Source: Pleomorphomonas sp. PLEO
Lineage (GTDB): Bacteria; Pseudomonadota; Alphaproteobacteria; Rhizobiales; Pleomorphomonadaceae
Length of the DNA: 64,000 bases
NCBI RefSeq assembly: GCF_041320595.1
Contig: NZ_CP166625.1
Coordinates: 124,001 to 188,000 of the forward strand
Reading direction: 5' to 3'
How positions within the stretch are numbered: position 1 is the stretch's first letter; each line of letters opens with the position of its first letter. This document shows, in pieces, positions 11,059-19,281 of this stretch. The translations under genes and the position numbers were made by a program. Below the pieces are notes generated by a model that was not told the DNA's origin, made no database searches, and saw only the letters and a list, made by a program, of their open reading frames with translations.

Positions 11059-11280
11059 ATGACCGACGACCGCATCACGTTCCATTATGCGCCTCAGAGC
11101 CGCGCCTTTGGCACCCGCTTCCTTCTGGAAGAGCTCGGCGTGCCCTCTGATCTTCACGCTCTGGATATTCGAACCGGCGACCAACTGAAGCCGGACTATC
11201 TTGCCAACAACCCGATGGGCAAGGTGCCAGCCATCAGCCACCGTGGCGTTGTGGTAACCGAGCAGGCCGCCGCGAGCTGA
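11059..11280 (+). pseudogene. Truncated glutathione S-transferase (N-terminal stub)
   Basis: The ATG at 11059 has a strong ribosome-binding site (AAGGAGG at 11047-11053). The frame encodes 73 residues matching the thioredoxin-like N-terminal domain of glutathione S-transferases: ITFHYAPQSRAFGTRFLLEE, then NNPMGKVPAI and VVVTEQAA. A complete GST continues with about 130 more residues, including the all-helical C-terminal domain; here translation stops after EQAAAS at 11280. The stop is 3 bp from the convergent EamA gene. The likely history is a deletion or rearrangement that removed the 3' two-thirds. Activity is very unlikely because the helical domain is missing. Confidence 0.8.
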
Positions 11281-11282
11281 CG

Positions 11283-12119
11283 TCAGAAAAGGCGGAGGGC
11301 CGCAACGCCAGCCATGACAAGACAGGCGGCGGCGAAGCGTCGCCCGCCAACCTTCTCGCCGAACACCAGGCGTGACAATATCAGAGCAAACACGATCGAT
11401 GTCTCACGCAGGGCGGCAACTGGTGCCACCGGCGCGCGCGTCATGGCCCAGAGCGCCACGCCATAAGAGAGCGTGGTCGCAGCACCCCCCACCAAACCGA
11501 GACCAAGCGTACGCGCATTGAGGCGCGGGCGAGCGCCGCCGGCAAGCGCCAGCGCGACAGTGACCACGCCGGTCAGCACGGCGAGCAGCAGTGCGTAGGC
11601 GATGGGGGATCCGGAAAGGCGCACACCACTGGCATCGACGAGTGTATAGGCGGCAATGACCATGGCGTTGCAAAGGGCGGCGATGACGCCGGTGGTGGCT
11701 AGAGGCTGCTGCCGGAAAGCGCCGAGGGCGAGCGCCACGACACCGCTCGAAATAAGACCGACCGCCAGCCATTGTCCACCAACCAGTACCTCACCGAAGA
11801 GGCTAGCTCCGGCAAGTGCCACGACCACCGGCGCCGCACCGCGCATCAGCGGATAGACAAGGCTCATGTCGGCCACGCGATAGGCACGGGCGATCAACAG
11901 GTAATAAACGCTCTGAAGCAGTACCGAAGCACCGACGAAGGGCCAGCTTTGAGGAGCCGGTAGCGGCAGAAACGGCAGGACCATCGCCGCGACGAGCCCG
12001 GCACCGATGGCCACTGATATCGTCATGGCGAGTTTGTCGGCGGCACCCTTGACGAGAACGTTCCAGCCAGCATGGACGAGGGCGGCCGCAAGGACGGCGG
12101 CAAAGACGCCGAAAGACAT
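11283..12119 (-). CDS. EamA/DMT-family transporter
   Basis: This is a drug/metabolite-type inner-membrane transporter of 278 aa with about ten hydrophobic segments in two EamA repeats. Typical features are AALVHAGWNVLVKGAADK near the N-terminus, a central LMRGAAPVVVALAG and a late ALRETSIVFALILSRLVFGE. The start is set at 12119 (MSFGVFAAVL) because a GGAG lies just upstream and the first helix begins at once; a longer in-frame start at 12185 adds an unlikely polar leader. It is antisense to the translation operon and separates rbfA from truB. The substrate is unknown. Confidence 0.87.
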   Translation of the reverse strand: MSFGVFAAVLAAALVHAGWNVLVKGAADKLAMTISVAIGAGLVAAMVLPFLPLPAPQSWPFVGASVLLQSVYYLLIARAYRVADMSLVYPLMRGAAPVVVALAGASLFGEVLVGGQWLAVGLISSGVVALALGAFRQQPLATTGVIAALCNAMVIAAYTLVDASGVRLSGSPIAYALLLAVLTGVVTVALALAGGARPRLNARTLGLGLVGGAATTLSYGVALWAMTRAPVAPVAALRETSIVFALILSRLVFGEKVGGRRFAAACLVMAGVAALRLF

Positions 12120-12304
12120 ATGAACTCCAGGAGATTCGCCGGGAAGCGGCGGCTCCACCTTTCCATACCGGTATGGCTGCCGCAATCGTCCAGGCCTTGC
12201 CTTCCTCTGGTCGCCGGTGTACGAGCGCGCCTTCCGGACGCATTGTCCGCCGCATTTTCGCCGCGTCGGGTTCTATCCCCGGTCGGCGCAGGCAGGATTC
12301 AAGT

Positions 12305-13216
12305 ATGGCACGCAAGAAAAAAGGCACGGTCCACGGCTGGGTGGTGCTCGACAAGCCCTTTGGCATGACCTCGACGCAGGCGGTCGGCGCCATGAAGCGT
12401 ATCTTCGGCACGCCCAAGGCGGGGCATGCCGGCACGCTGGATCCGCTCGCCTCGGGTATGCTACCGATCGCCCTGGGGGAAGCGACCAAGACCGTCCCCT
12501 ACGTGATGGATGGCGACAAGCTCTATCGCTTCACCGTGCGTTGGGGCGAGGAGACGACGACCGACGACGCCGAGGGTGAGGTGTCTCGCGTTTCCGACCA
12601 CCGGCCGACCGCCGAAGAAATCCAAGCCGTGCTCGGCGAGTTCGAGGGCGAAATCCTGCAGACGCCGCCATCCTTCTCGGCGATCAAGGTGGATGGAGAA
12701 CGCGCCTATGATCTGGCCCGCGCCGGCGAGATCGTTGAACTCGAAGCGCGACCGGTGACGGTACACCGGCTCGACCTGATCGACTGCCCGGATGCCGACA
12801 CCGCCATCTTCGAGGCCGAGTGCGGCAAGGGCACCTACGTGCGTGCAATCGCCCGCGACATGGGGCGTCGGCTCGGCACCGCCGGCCATGTCATCGAGCT
12901 TCGACGGCTCATCGTCGGTCCATTCGGCGAGCAGGACATGGTAAGCCTCGAGGCACTGCAGGCAGCGCTCGAGGCGGACGGCGACGCGCTGACCCTGTTG
13001 ACCCCAATCGAAGCCGCCCTGGCCGATCTGCCGCAACTCGACGTTACCTCCGACCAAGCAATCCGGCTCAGAAACGGCAACCCGGTGCTGCTGCGCGGAC
13101 GCGACGCGCCGGTCGAAGAGGAGGCGGTCGGCGTGTTCGAGCGCGGCCGGCTGATCGCCCTCGCCAAGGTGGAGCACGGCGAGCTGAAGCCGGTGCGCCT
13201 GATTCTACTCGACTGA
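12305..13216 (+). CDS. truB: tRNA pseudouridine(55) synthase
   Basis: TruB converts U55 in the T-loop of tRNAs to pseudouridine and also acts as a tRNA chaperone. The 303-aa protein starts at ATG 12305 (MARKKKGTVHGWVVLDKPFG). The catalytic aspartate is Asp46 in GHAGTLDPLASGML. Other family motifs are SAIKVDGERAYDLAR near 126-140 and GKGTYVRAIARDMG near 176-189. A C-terminal extension carries a small PUA-like region. It precedes rpsO as in most bacteria. Its own upstream sequence overlaps the 5' region of the divergent EamA gene, so it probably needs a separate promoter. Confidence 0.96.
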   Translation: MARKKKGTVHGWVVLDKPFGMTSTQAVGAMKRIFGTPKAGHAGTLDPLASGMLPIALGEATKTVPYVMDGDKLYRFTVRWGEETTTDDAEGEVSRVSDHRPTAEEIQAVLGEFEGEILQTPPSFSAIKVDGERAYDLARAGEIVELEARPVTVHRLDLIDCPDADTAIFEAECGKGTYVRAIARDMGRRLGTAGHVIELRRLIVGPFGEQDMVSLEALQAALEADGDALTLLTPIEAALADLPQLDVTSDQAIRLRNGNPVLLRGRDAPVEEEAVGVFERGRLIALAKVEHGELKPVRLILLD

Positions 13217-13393
13217 TATCAAGTCGCAAATTTCCTGCCTGCCTTGGTGGCAGGACAAACCGCCAATCGGAATATGGGAGGCGTTTCCAACGCCCCCCAA
13301 TATCGAGCCGCTTGGCCGGCTTCGGATTGTCGCTGGCTTTTGAACACATTTTCCTGTAAAGAGGCCGCAACCTGATGACACAGGTTGTACCGA

Positions 13394-13427
13394 CCCGGCT
13401 GGACGACATCCCGGCCGGGCCATTTTT
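13394..13427 (+). terminator. Terminator/attenuator-like hairpin before rpsO
   Basis: CCCGGC at 13394-13399 pairs with GCCGGG at 13414-13419 and T5 follows at 13423-13427. It stands 26 bp before the rpsO ATG and after the truB stop, so it may end truB transcripts or attenuate rpsO. Confidence 0.6.
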
Positions 13428-13452
13428 GTTATCCAACGACAAGGAGTTCCCG

Positions 13453-13722
13453 ATGTCGATCACTGCCGAGCGCAAAGCCGCTCTCATCAAGGAATACGCC
13501 ACCCTCGAGGGCGACACCGGTTCGCCGGAAGTCCAGGTGGCGATCCTTTCGGAGCGCATCGCCAACCTCACCGAGCATTTCAAGAGCCACGTCAAGGATA
13601 ACCATTCCCGCCGTGGTCTTCTGAAGCTGGTGAGCCAGCGTCGCCAGCTTCTCGACTACCTGAAGCGCAAGGAAGCCGGGCGTTATACCGCGCTGATCGG
13701 CCGCCTCGGCCTGCGCCGCTGA
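13453..13722 (+). CDS. rpsO: 30S ribosomal protein S15
   Basis: S15 binds the central domain of 16S rRNA early in 30S assembly. The 89-aa protein has the complete S15 signature, including [17 protein letters not shown] near residues 22-38, [20 protein letters not shown] near 51-70 and the basic end. The start at 13453 ([16 protein letters not shown]) has AAGGAG 8 bp upstream (AAGGAGTTCCCG). rpsO directly upstream of pnp is the universal proteobacterial order. Confidence 0.98.
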   Translation: MSITAERKAALIKEYATLEGDTGSPEVQVAILSERIANLTEHFKSHVKDNHSRRGLLKLVSQRRQLLDYLKRKEAGRYTALIGRLGLRR

Positions 13723-13829
13723 CGGACCTTTCCGGGGGACGGGCGGTTCGCTGCCCTCCCCCTTTCGCCGCTCCGGCCCGCCGGGGTGGCACCAGTTTCC
13801 CCCCGCCCTGAGACGGGAGCGTGGGGTCC

Positions 13830-13845
13830 GCCCGCAGAAGCGGGC
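13830..13845 (+). repeat. pnp leader hairpin 1
   Basis: GCCCGC and GCGGGC form a perfect 6-bp stem with an AGAA loop in the rpsO-pnp spacer. In E. coli a leader stem here is cut by RNase III for PNPase autocontrol; the same use here is an inference. Confidence 0.45.
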
Positions 13846-13862
13846 AAGAACGACAGGCGCCG

Positions 13863-13879
13863 TCGCCCCGCCGGGGCGA
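13863..13879 (+). repeat. pnp leader hairpin 2
   Basis: TCGCCCC and GGGGCGA form a perfect 7-bp stem with a GCC loop, 18 bp after hairpin 1. The rest of the 284-bp rpsO-pnp spacer is GC-rich with no supported gene. Confidence 0.5.
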
Positions 13880-14006
13880 GCGCCGCTCCGGCGTGTTCCG
13901 CACCCTGGGGCAGGATTGCCAGACGCTCGCCCCGAAATCCGGGAGGAGCTTCTCGTCGTCTTGCCCGTGGGCCGCGCGCCGGAACAGACAAGAACGGAAT
14001 AAACGC

Positions 14007-16139
14007 ATGTTCGATATCCAGAAAGTCGAGATCGACTGGGCCGGCCAGAAGCTGACCCTCGAGACGGGCCGTGTCGCTCGCCAAGCCGATGGCGCGGTGC
14101 TCGCGACGCTCGGCGAAACGTCGGTCCTCGCCACCGTCGTCTCTGCCAAGCAGCCGAAGGCCGGCCAGGACTTCTTTCCGCTGACCGTCAATTATGAAGA
14201 AAAGGCCTTCGCTGCCGGCAAGATCCCCGGCGGCTATTTCAAGCGCGAAGGCCGTCCAGCCGAGCACGAAGTGCTCACCTCGCGCCTGATCGATCGTCCG
14301 ATTCGCCCTCTGTTCCCTGATGGCTACAAGTGCGACACTCAGGTGATTGTCACCGTGCTCAGCCATGACATGGAGAACGCGCCTGACGTCCTCGCTCTGG
14401 TCGCCGCTTCGGCTGCGCTGACCATCTCGGGCGTTCCTTTCATGGGTCCGGTTGGCGCTGCCCGCGTTGGCCTGATCGAAGGCGCCTACGTGCTCAATCC
14501 TCCTGTTGACAAGATGGTCGACAGCAAGCTCGACCTCGTCGTCGCCGGTACCGGTGATGCCGTGCTGATGGTTGAGTCCGAGGCTCAGGAGCTCGACGAA
14601 GACACCATGCTCGGCGCCGTGATGTTCGGCCACCGCGGCTTCCAGCCGGTGATCGACGCCATCATCCGACTTGCCGAGCGCGCCGCCAAGGAGCCGCGTG
14701 AGTTCGCCGCCCCCGACGTTTCGGAGATCGAGGCTGCCGTTCTCGCCATCGTCGAGAGCGACCTCCGCGCTGCCTACAAGATTACCGCCAAGCAGGAGCG
14801 CTATGTCGCCGTTGACGCCGCCCGCGCCAAGGTGATGGGCGAGCTGTTCCCCGAGGGCGTGGAGCCGAAGTTCGACAAGGAAAAGGTTGCCAACGTTTTC
14901 CACGACCTGCAGGCCAAGATCGTCCGTTGGAACGTGCTCGATACCGGCCTGCGCATTGACGGTCGCGACCTCAAGACGGTTCGCCCGATCGTGGCCGAAG
15001 TCGGCGTTCTGCCGCGCGCTCACGGTTCGGCGCTGTTCACCCGCGGCGAGACGCAAGCCCTCGTGGTTGCCACGCTCGGCACCGGCGAGGACGAGCAGTA
15101 TATCGAAACGCTGGAAGGCACCCGCAAGGAACGCTTCCTGCTCCACTACAACTTCCCGCCCTTCTCCGTTGGTGAGACCGGCCGCATGGGTTCGCCTGGC
15201 CGCCGCGAAATCGGCCATGGCAAGCTTGCCTGGCGCGCCATTCATCCGGAGCTACCTGCTCATCACGAGTTCCCCTACACCATCCGTGTGGTGTCGGAGA
15301 TCACCGAGTCGAACGGCTCGTCGTCGATGGCCACCGTCTGTGGCTCGTCGCTGGCGCTGATGGACGCCGGCGTGCCGCTGAAGGCGCCGACCGCCGGCAT
15401 CGCCATGGGCCTCATCAAGGAAGGTGAGCGCTTCGCGGTGCTGTCCGACATCCTTGGTGACGAGGACCACCTCGGCGACATGGACTTCAAGGTTGCCGGT
15501 ACGGCGGCGGGTATCACCTCGCTGCAGATGGACATCAAGATCACCGGCATCACCGAGGAGATCATGAAGGTCGCTCTCGCCCAGGCCAAGGGTGGCCGCG
15601 AGCATATCCTCGGCGAGATGTCCAAGGCACTGACCGGCGCCCGCTCGTCGATCGGCGAGCATGCGCCGCGCATCGAAGTGATGAAGATCAACCCCGACAA
15701 GATCCGCGAAGTGATCGGTTCGGGCGGCAAGGTCATCCGCGAGATCGTCGAGAAGACCGGCGCCAAGATCGACATCCAGGACGATGGCACCGTCAAGTTC
15801 GCCTCTTCCGACCTCAAGGCGATCCAGGCCGCCATGAATTGGGTGAAGGGTATTGCCGCTGAGCCGGAAATCGGTGCCGTCTACGAAGGCACCGTGGTGA
15901 AGTGCGTCGACTTCGGCGCCTTCGTCAACTTCTTCGGCACCCGCGATGGCCTCGTCCACGTCTCCCAGCTCGCTGCGCAGCGCGTCCAGAATGTCAAGGA
16001 CGTCGTCAAGGAAGGCGACAAGGTGTGGGTCAAGCTGATGGGCTTCGACGAGCGCGGCAAGGTCCGCCTGTCGATGAAGGTGGTCGATCAGGCCACCGGC
16101 CAGGAAATCAAGCAGGAAGCTGAGCCCAAGGCCGAGTAA
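14007..16139 (+). CDS. pnp: Polyribonucleotide nucleotidyltransferase (PNPase)
   Basis: PNPase degrades RNA 3' to 5' phosphorolytically and is a degradosome component. The 710-aa length is standard. It has two RNase PH-like domains (first about 1-220, second about 310-545, containing [16 protein letters not shown]), an all-helical linker, a KH domain near 568-590 ([18 protein letters not shown]) and an S1 domain near 620-690 ([20 protein letters not shown]). The start is ATG 14007 ([20 protein letters not shown]), the normal N-terminus; an in-frame upstream extension rich in Arg and Pro is not plausible. A strong terminator follows, closing the translation block. Confidence 0.98.
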   Translation: MFDIQKVEIDWAGQKLTLETGRVARQADGAVLATLGETSVLATVVSAKQPKAGQDFFPLTVNYEEKAFAAGKIPGGYFKREGRPAEHEVLTSRLIDRPIRPLFPDGYKCDTQVIVTVLSHDMENAPDVLALVAASAALTISGVPFMGPVGAARVGLIEGAYVLNPPVDKMVDSKLDLVVAGTGDAVLMVESEAQELDEDTMLGAVMFGHRGFQPVIDAIIRLAERAAKEPREFAAPDVSEIEAAVLAIVESDLRAAYKITAKQERYVAVDAARAKVMGELFPEGVEPKFDKEKVANVFHDLQAKIVRWNVLDTGLRIDGRDLKTVRPIVAEVGVLPRAHGSALFTRGETQALVVATLGTGEDEQYIETLEGTRKERFLLHYNFPPFSVGETGRMGSPGRREIGHGKLAWRAIHPELPAHHEFPYTIRVVSEITESNGSSSMATVCGSSLALMDAGVPLKAPTAGIAMGLIKEGERFAVLSDILGDEDHLGDMDFKVAGTAAGITSLQMDIKITGITEEIMKVALAQAKGGREHILGEMSKALTGARSSIGEHAPRIEVMKINPDKIREVIGSGGKVIREIVEKTGAKIDIQDDGTVKFASSDLKAIQAAMNWVKGIAAEPEIGAVYEGTVVKCVDFGAFVNFFGTRDGLVHVSQLAAQRVQNVKDVVKEGDKVWVKLMGFDERGKVRLSMKVVDQATGQEIKQEAEPKAE

Positions 16140-16165
16140 CCTCTGGTCTCAACCAAAGATTTTGC

Positions 16166-16201
16166 CGGCCGGCGCAGGACATCCCGCGCCGGCCGTTTTT
16201 A
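16166..16201 (+). terminator. Rho-independent terminator after pnp
   Basis: CGGCCGGCGC-type arms pair perfectly (10 bp, 16166-16175 with 16186-16195) and six or more Ts with one A follow. This is the end of the rimP-pnp block. Confidence 0.9.
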
Positions 16202-16389
16202 TTTGTGACCTCAGTCGCCGGCGAGCTTACCGGTGCCTAGCTTCCGCGCTTTGCGGGCACCGGAAGCCGTTCGCAGCGTGTGACGATCGTCAGTTTGGAG
16301 CCGTCCGCACTTGACAGCGGGCCGTCGCTGGCTCTTGATGCGCGCCGACGAACGCGCCGCGAAGACGGCCGCATCCAGGACGCAACTAC

Positions 16390-16665
16390 ATGCTGGTCAA
16401 GACCGACGATCTGCCCCACGAGGTTCGCTATACCAAGACCGACGCCGTCATCTCGGCGGTCGGCGCGACGCTCTTGATCGTCTCTGAGATGTTGGGTGCC
16501 ATCGTCGCCTTTGCCTGGGCGGTCGGCAGCATGCTCGGCTTCGGCGAGACGCCGATCCTGATTTTCGTCGGCGTGATGTCCGTTCCCGGCCTGGTGCTGT
16601 CGGCGACGCTGACCCGCCGCATCCTGCGCGTTGAGCATTCCCTACGCGACAGCGGCAGCTTCTGA
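16390..16665 (+). CDS. Small hypothetical membrane protein
   Basis: This 91-aa protein has two hydrophobic segments (about residues 20-47 and 55-70: AVISAVGATLLIVSEMLGAI and PILIFVGVMSVPGLVLSATL) and a charged N-terminus (LVKTDDLPHEVRYTKTD). No family is recognised. The upstream 188 bp to the pnp terminator has no gene and no clear promoter, and no strong ribosome-binding site precedes the ATG. A hairpin with a T-run lies 30 bp after its stop, which supports a real transcription unit. Confidence 0.6.
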   Translation: MLVKTDDLPHEVRYTKTDAVISAVGATLLIVSEMLGAIVAFAWAVGSMLGFGETPILIFVGVMSVPGLVLSATLTRRILRVEHSLRDSGSF

Positions 16666-16696
16666 TCCTTACCACAGCACATGGTCCTGACGACGG

Positions 16697-16719
16697 GCGT
16701 GGCGGTTGCCGCGCTTTTT
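16697..16719 (+). terminator. Probable terminator after the small membrane protein gene
   Basis: GCGTGG pairs with CCGCGC (one G-T) around a CGGTTG loop at 16697-16714, and T5 follows. Confidence 0.55.
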
Positions 16720-16960
16720 GTCGTTTACCCTGCGATACCGGAGCGGACGACGGGCTTACGTTCTTTCCAGTACACGCATGACGATTAGTTTTACTCAAGT
16801 CGATGGATGACCCTTTGGGAGTAGCAGTTCCGACTATGTCGGCAACCATTCGCTTACCCAAAGCTGCGCTTTGGTCGAATCAATCAAATGTCCACGTTGT
16901 CACAACGCAAAATCATGATATTTCCAGGGATGTAGTGTGGCGTTGCGGAAGGAGAGAACG
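16720..16960. other. Intergenic region with small dyads, no gene seen
   Basis: No ORF here is supported. It contains the perfect dyad CCAAAGC-TGC-GCTTTGG at 16858-16874. It also has TTGTCA at 16897 with TATTTC 16 bp downstream, a weak promoter candidate for the gene starting at 16961. Base composition is visibly more AT-rich than the flanks. Confidence 0.35.
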
Positions 16961-17284
16961 ATGAAATTTCCACGTGAACTCATCGCTCGAGTGGACGCTA
17001 GCCTTGTTCGGAGCCAGACAGCACAATGTCCGGTGGATGGCCTCGACGAGATAGCCACCGTGGCGCTCGGCCTAGCCAAAGGCGACCATGACGTAGCGCG
17101 CGGGCTCATCCTCAACGATTTTGAAGACTGGCTGTCGCGCACCGGGCGCCTGAACTCAAGCTACAGCTTCGCGAGCTATCCCCAGTTCAGGAAGGGAAAG
17201 CGGCGGGCAAGCCTGTTCGGCGCTCTCGCTTGGACTTATCTGCTCCCCAGGCGCACCCTTTCCATCCATCGATACGCCGCGTGA
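16961..17284 (+). CDS. Hypothetical protein
   Basis: This 107-aa soluble protein is of unknown family. The ATG at 16961 (MKFPRELIARVDASLVRSQ) is chosen over the upstream in-frame start because GGAAGGAGAG sits 6-13 bp before it, a very strong ribosome-binding site. The first 60 residues look helical (LDEIATVALGLAKGDHDVAR); the C-terminus is basic and aromatic (YPQFRKGKRRASLFGALAWT). It stands alone and is convergent with the BMP transporter operon. I do not recognise any motif and give no function. Confidence 0.6.
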   Translation: MKFPRELIARVDASLVRSQTAQCPVDGLDEIATVALGLAKGDHDVARGLILNDFEDWLSRTGRLNSSYSFASYPQFRKGKRRASLFGALAWTYLLPRRTLSIHRYAA

Positions 17285-17293
17285 GGCGAGAGC

Positions 17294-18235
17294 TCAACGC
17301 TCGCCACGACGATAAGGCTGCATCAGCGCCTGCGGCACGTGGGCGCGCCGCGCCATGACGCAGAGTGCGACGATGGAGAGGATGTAGGGCGTCATCAGGA
17401 AGACCTGATAGGGAACGCCGTCCACTGCCGTCTGCAATCGCAACTGGAAGGCATCGAAGAAGGCGAACAGCAGCGCCCCGAACAGCGCCCGTCCCGGTCG
17501 CCATGAAGCGAAGACGACGAGGGCAATGCAGATCCAGCCGCGCCCCTGTACCATGGTCGGGAAGAAGCTGTTGAAGGCCGACAGCGTCAGGAAGGCGCCA
17601 CCAACCGCCATCAGCGCCGAGCCGACGATCACCGCGCCGTAGCGCACCGCCATGGGATTGACGCCCTGAGCTTCGGCGGCGTGCGGATTTTCGCCGGTCA
17701 TGCGAATGGCGAGGCCGAGCGGCGTGCGGAACACCACATAAGCGAGCAGCAGGGCGAGCAATATCGCCAGATAAGTCGGCGGCGTCTGGGCAAAGAGAGC
17801 CGGGCCGACAAAGGCGAGGTCCGTGAGGCCGGGAATGGCGATCGGCTGAAACGGCACTATGGTCGGCGGCGAACTGGCCAGCGGTACAATCAGGCGGAAG
17901 AGATAATAACTCAAGCTCGAAGCGAACAGCGTGACGCCCAAGCCGGAGACGTGCTGCGAGAGACCGAGCGTCACGGTGAGCGCGGCGTGCAGCAGGCCGA
18001 AGGTGGCGCCGGCAAGCGCCGCGACAAGAAGGCCCGTCCATAGATCGGCACCGTGGTAGACGGCTAGCCAGCCACTCATGGCGCCAAAGGTCATGATGCC
18101 TTCAATGCCGAGGTTGAGAACGCCGGCCCGCTCTGAAAGCAGGGCCCCGAGGGTCCCGAAGATCAGCGGCGTGGCGATCCGGAGTACCGCTCCCCAGAGA
18201 CCGGCCGAAGCGACGATGTCGAGGACAGTGCTCAT
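17294..18235 (-). CDS. ABC transporter permease, BMP/nucleoside type (second)
   Basis: This is an inner-membrane permease of 313 aa with 8-9 hydrophobic segments. It belongs to the branched-chain/BmpA-associated permease family (MSTVLDIVASAGLWGAVLRI, then RIATPLIFGTLGALLSERAG and VLNLGIEGIMTFGAMSGW, the family hallmark). The conserved cytoplasmic EAA-like loop LAIRMTGENPHAAEAQG lies near the middle. Its start codon overlaps the stop of the preceding permease by 4 bp (ATGA at 18232-18235), showing translational coupling. Such permeases work in pairs with a double ATPase and a BMP lipoprotein to import nucleosides or related purine/pyrimidine compounds. Confidence 0.9.
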   Translation of the reverse strand: MSTVLDIVASAGLWGAVLRIATPLIFGTLGALLSERAGVLNLGIEGIMTFGAMSGWLAVYHGADLWTGLLVAALAGATFGLLHAALTVTLGLSQHVSGLGVTLFASSLSYYLFRLIVPLASSPPTIVPFQPIAIPGLTDLAFVGPALFAQTPPTYLAILLALLLAYVVFRTPLGLAIRMTGENPHAAEAQGVNPMAVRYGAVIVGSALMAVGGAFLTLSAFNSFFPTMVQGRGWICIALVVFASWRPGRALFGALLFAFFDAFQLRLQTAVDGVPYQVFLMTPYILSIVALCVMARRAHVPQALMQPYRRGER

Positions 18236-19281
18236 CGGCGTATCCTGTACTGGGCGAAGAACACCGCCACCAGCATGGTAATCAGCGACAAGGCGACGGT
18301 GACATCGGCGATGTAACTGGGGATCTTCAGCGCACGGCTCATGCCATCGGCACCGACGAACATGGTGGCGGTGAACAGCGCCGCCAGCACGACGCCCAGC
18401 GGATGAAGGCCGGCCAGCATCGCGACGACGATGCCGGAATAGCCAAAGCCCGGCGAAAGATCGGTGGTGACGTAACCCTTGACGCCCATCACCTCGACAG
18501 CACCGGCCAGACCGGCAAGGCCGCCGGAAACGCAAGCGACAAGAAGCAGCGTCCGGGCGAGCGGTACCCCGGCAAACACGGCGCCCTCGGGGCTGAGACC
18601 GGCGGCGCGCGACTTCAAGCCGAACACGGTTCGGCTCTGCACGAAATGGACGACAAAGGCGAGGATGAGGGCAATGCCAAAGCCCCAGTGCAAGCGAGAC
18701 CGGAACACCAGCTTCGGCAACATCGCGACGTCCGGTACGGACTGGCTCTGCGGCCAGCCGAACGCCAGGGGATCTTTCAGTGGTCCGTCGATCAACATGG
18801 AGACGACGAGCACGGCGACGAAGTTGAGCAGCAGGCTGGTCACCACTTCGTCGACCGAAAACCGCAGCCGCAGCCATAAGGGAATGATCAGCAGAATCAT
18901 GCCGGCGAAGGCGCCAGTGATCAGCAGCAGCGGGATCGACAAATAGCCGGGGGCGTTGCCCAAGAGCTTCGAGCCGACGGCGGCAACGGCAATGGCGCCG
19001 AAGTAGAATTGGCCCTCGCCGCCGATGTTCCAAACGCGGGCGCGGAAGGCAACGGCGGCGGCAAGGCCGGTCAGCATCAAGGGTGTCGCCCGTGTCAGCG
19101 TCTCGGTGGCGGAGAGACGCGAACCGAAGGCGCCAACCAGAATGCGCCAATAGGCCTCCAGCACCGGTGCCCCGGCGGCGGCAATCAAGATGCCCGACAG
19201 CGCCAAAGCGGCTGCGACGGCGAGAAGCGGCGTGACAATGATCAGAGCGAGTGGCCGGTGTTCGCGGCGTTCGAAGCGCAT
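18232..19281 (-). CDS. ABC transporter permease, BMP/nucleoside type (first)
   Basis: This is the partner permease of 349 aa, with about 9-10 membrane segments. Typical features are ATETLTRATPLMLTGLAAAV near residues 56-75, AFRARVWNIGGEGQFYFGAI near 76-95 and LWLRLRFSVDEVVTSLLLNF near 134-153. It starts at 19281, one base overlapping the ATPase stop, and ends in an ATGA overlap with the second permease. The role is the heterodimeric channel of the importer. The substrate is inferred from family and neighbours (nucleosides, purines or related amides), not from residues seen here. Confidence 0.9.
   Translation of the reverse strand: MRFERREHRPLALIIVTPLLAVAAALALSGILIAAAGAPVLEAYWRILVGAFGSRLSATETLTRATPLMLTGLAAAVAFRARVWNIGGEGQFYFGAIAVAAVGSKLLGNAPGYLSIPLLLITGAFAGMILLIIPLWLRLRFSVDEVVTSLLLNFVAVLVVSMLIDGPLKDPLAFGWPQSQSVPDVAMLPKLVFRSRLHWGFGIALILAFVVHFVQSRTVFGLKSRAAGLSPEGAVFAGVPLARTLLLVACVSGGLAGLAGAVEVMGVKGYVTTDLSPGFGYSGIVVAMLAGLHPLGVVLAALFTATMFVGADGMSRALKIPSYIADVTVALSLITMLVAVFFAQYRIRR

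Noticed and set aside
13683-15245. 520-codon open frame antisense to pnp and its leader
   Set aside because: It covers a secure pnp gene and shows no recognisable domain.
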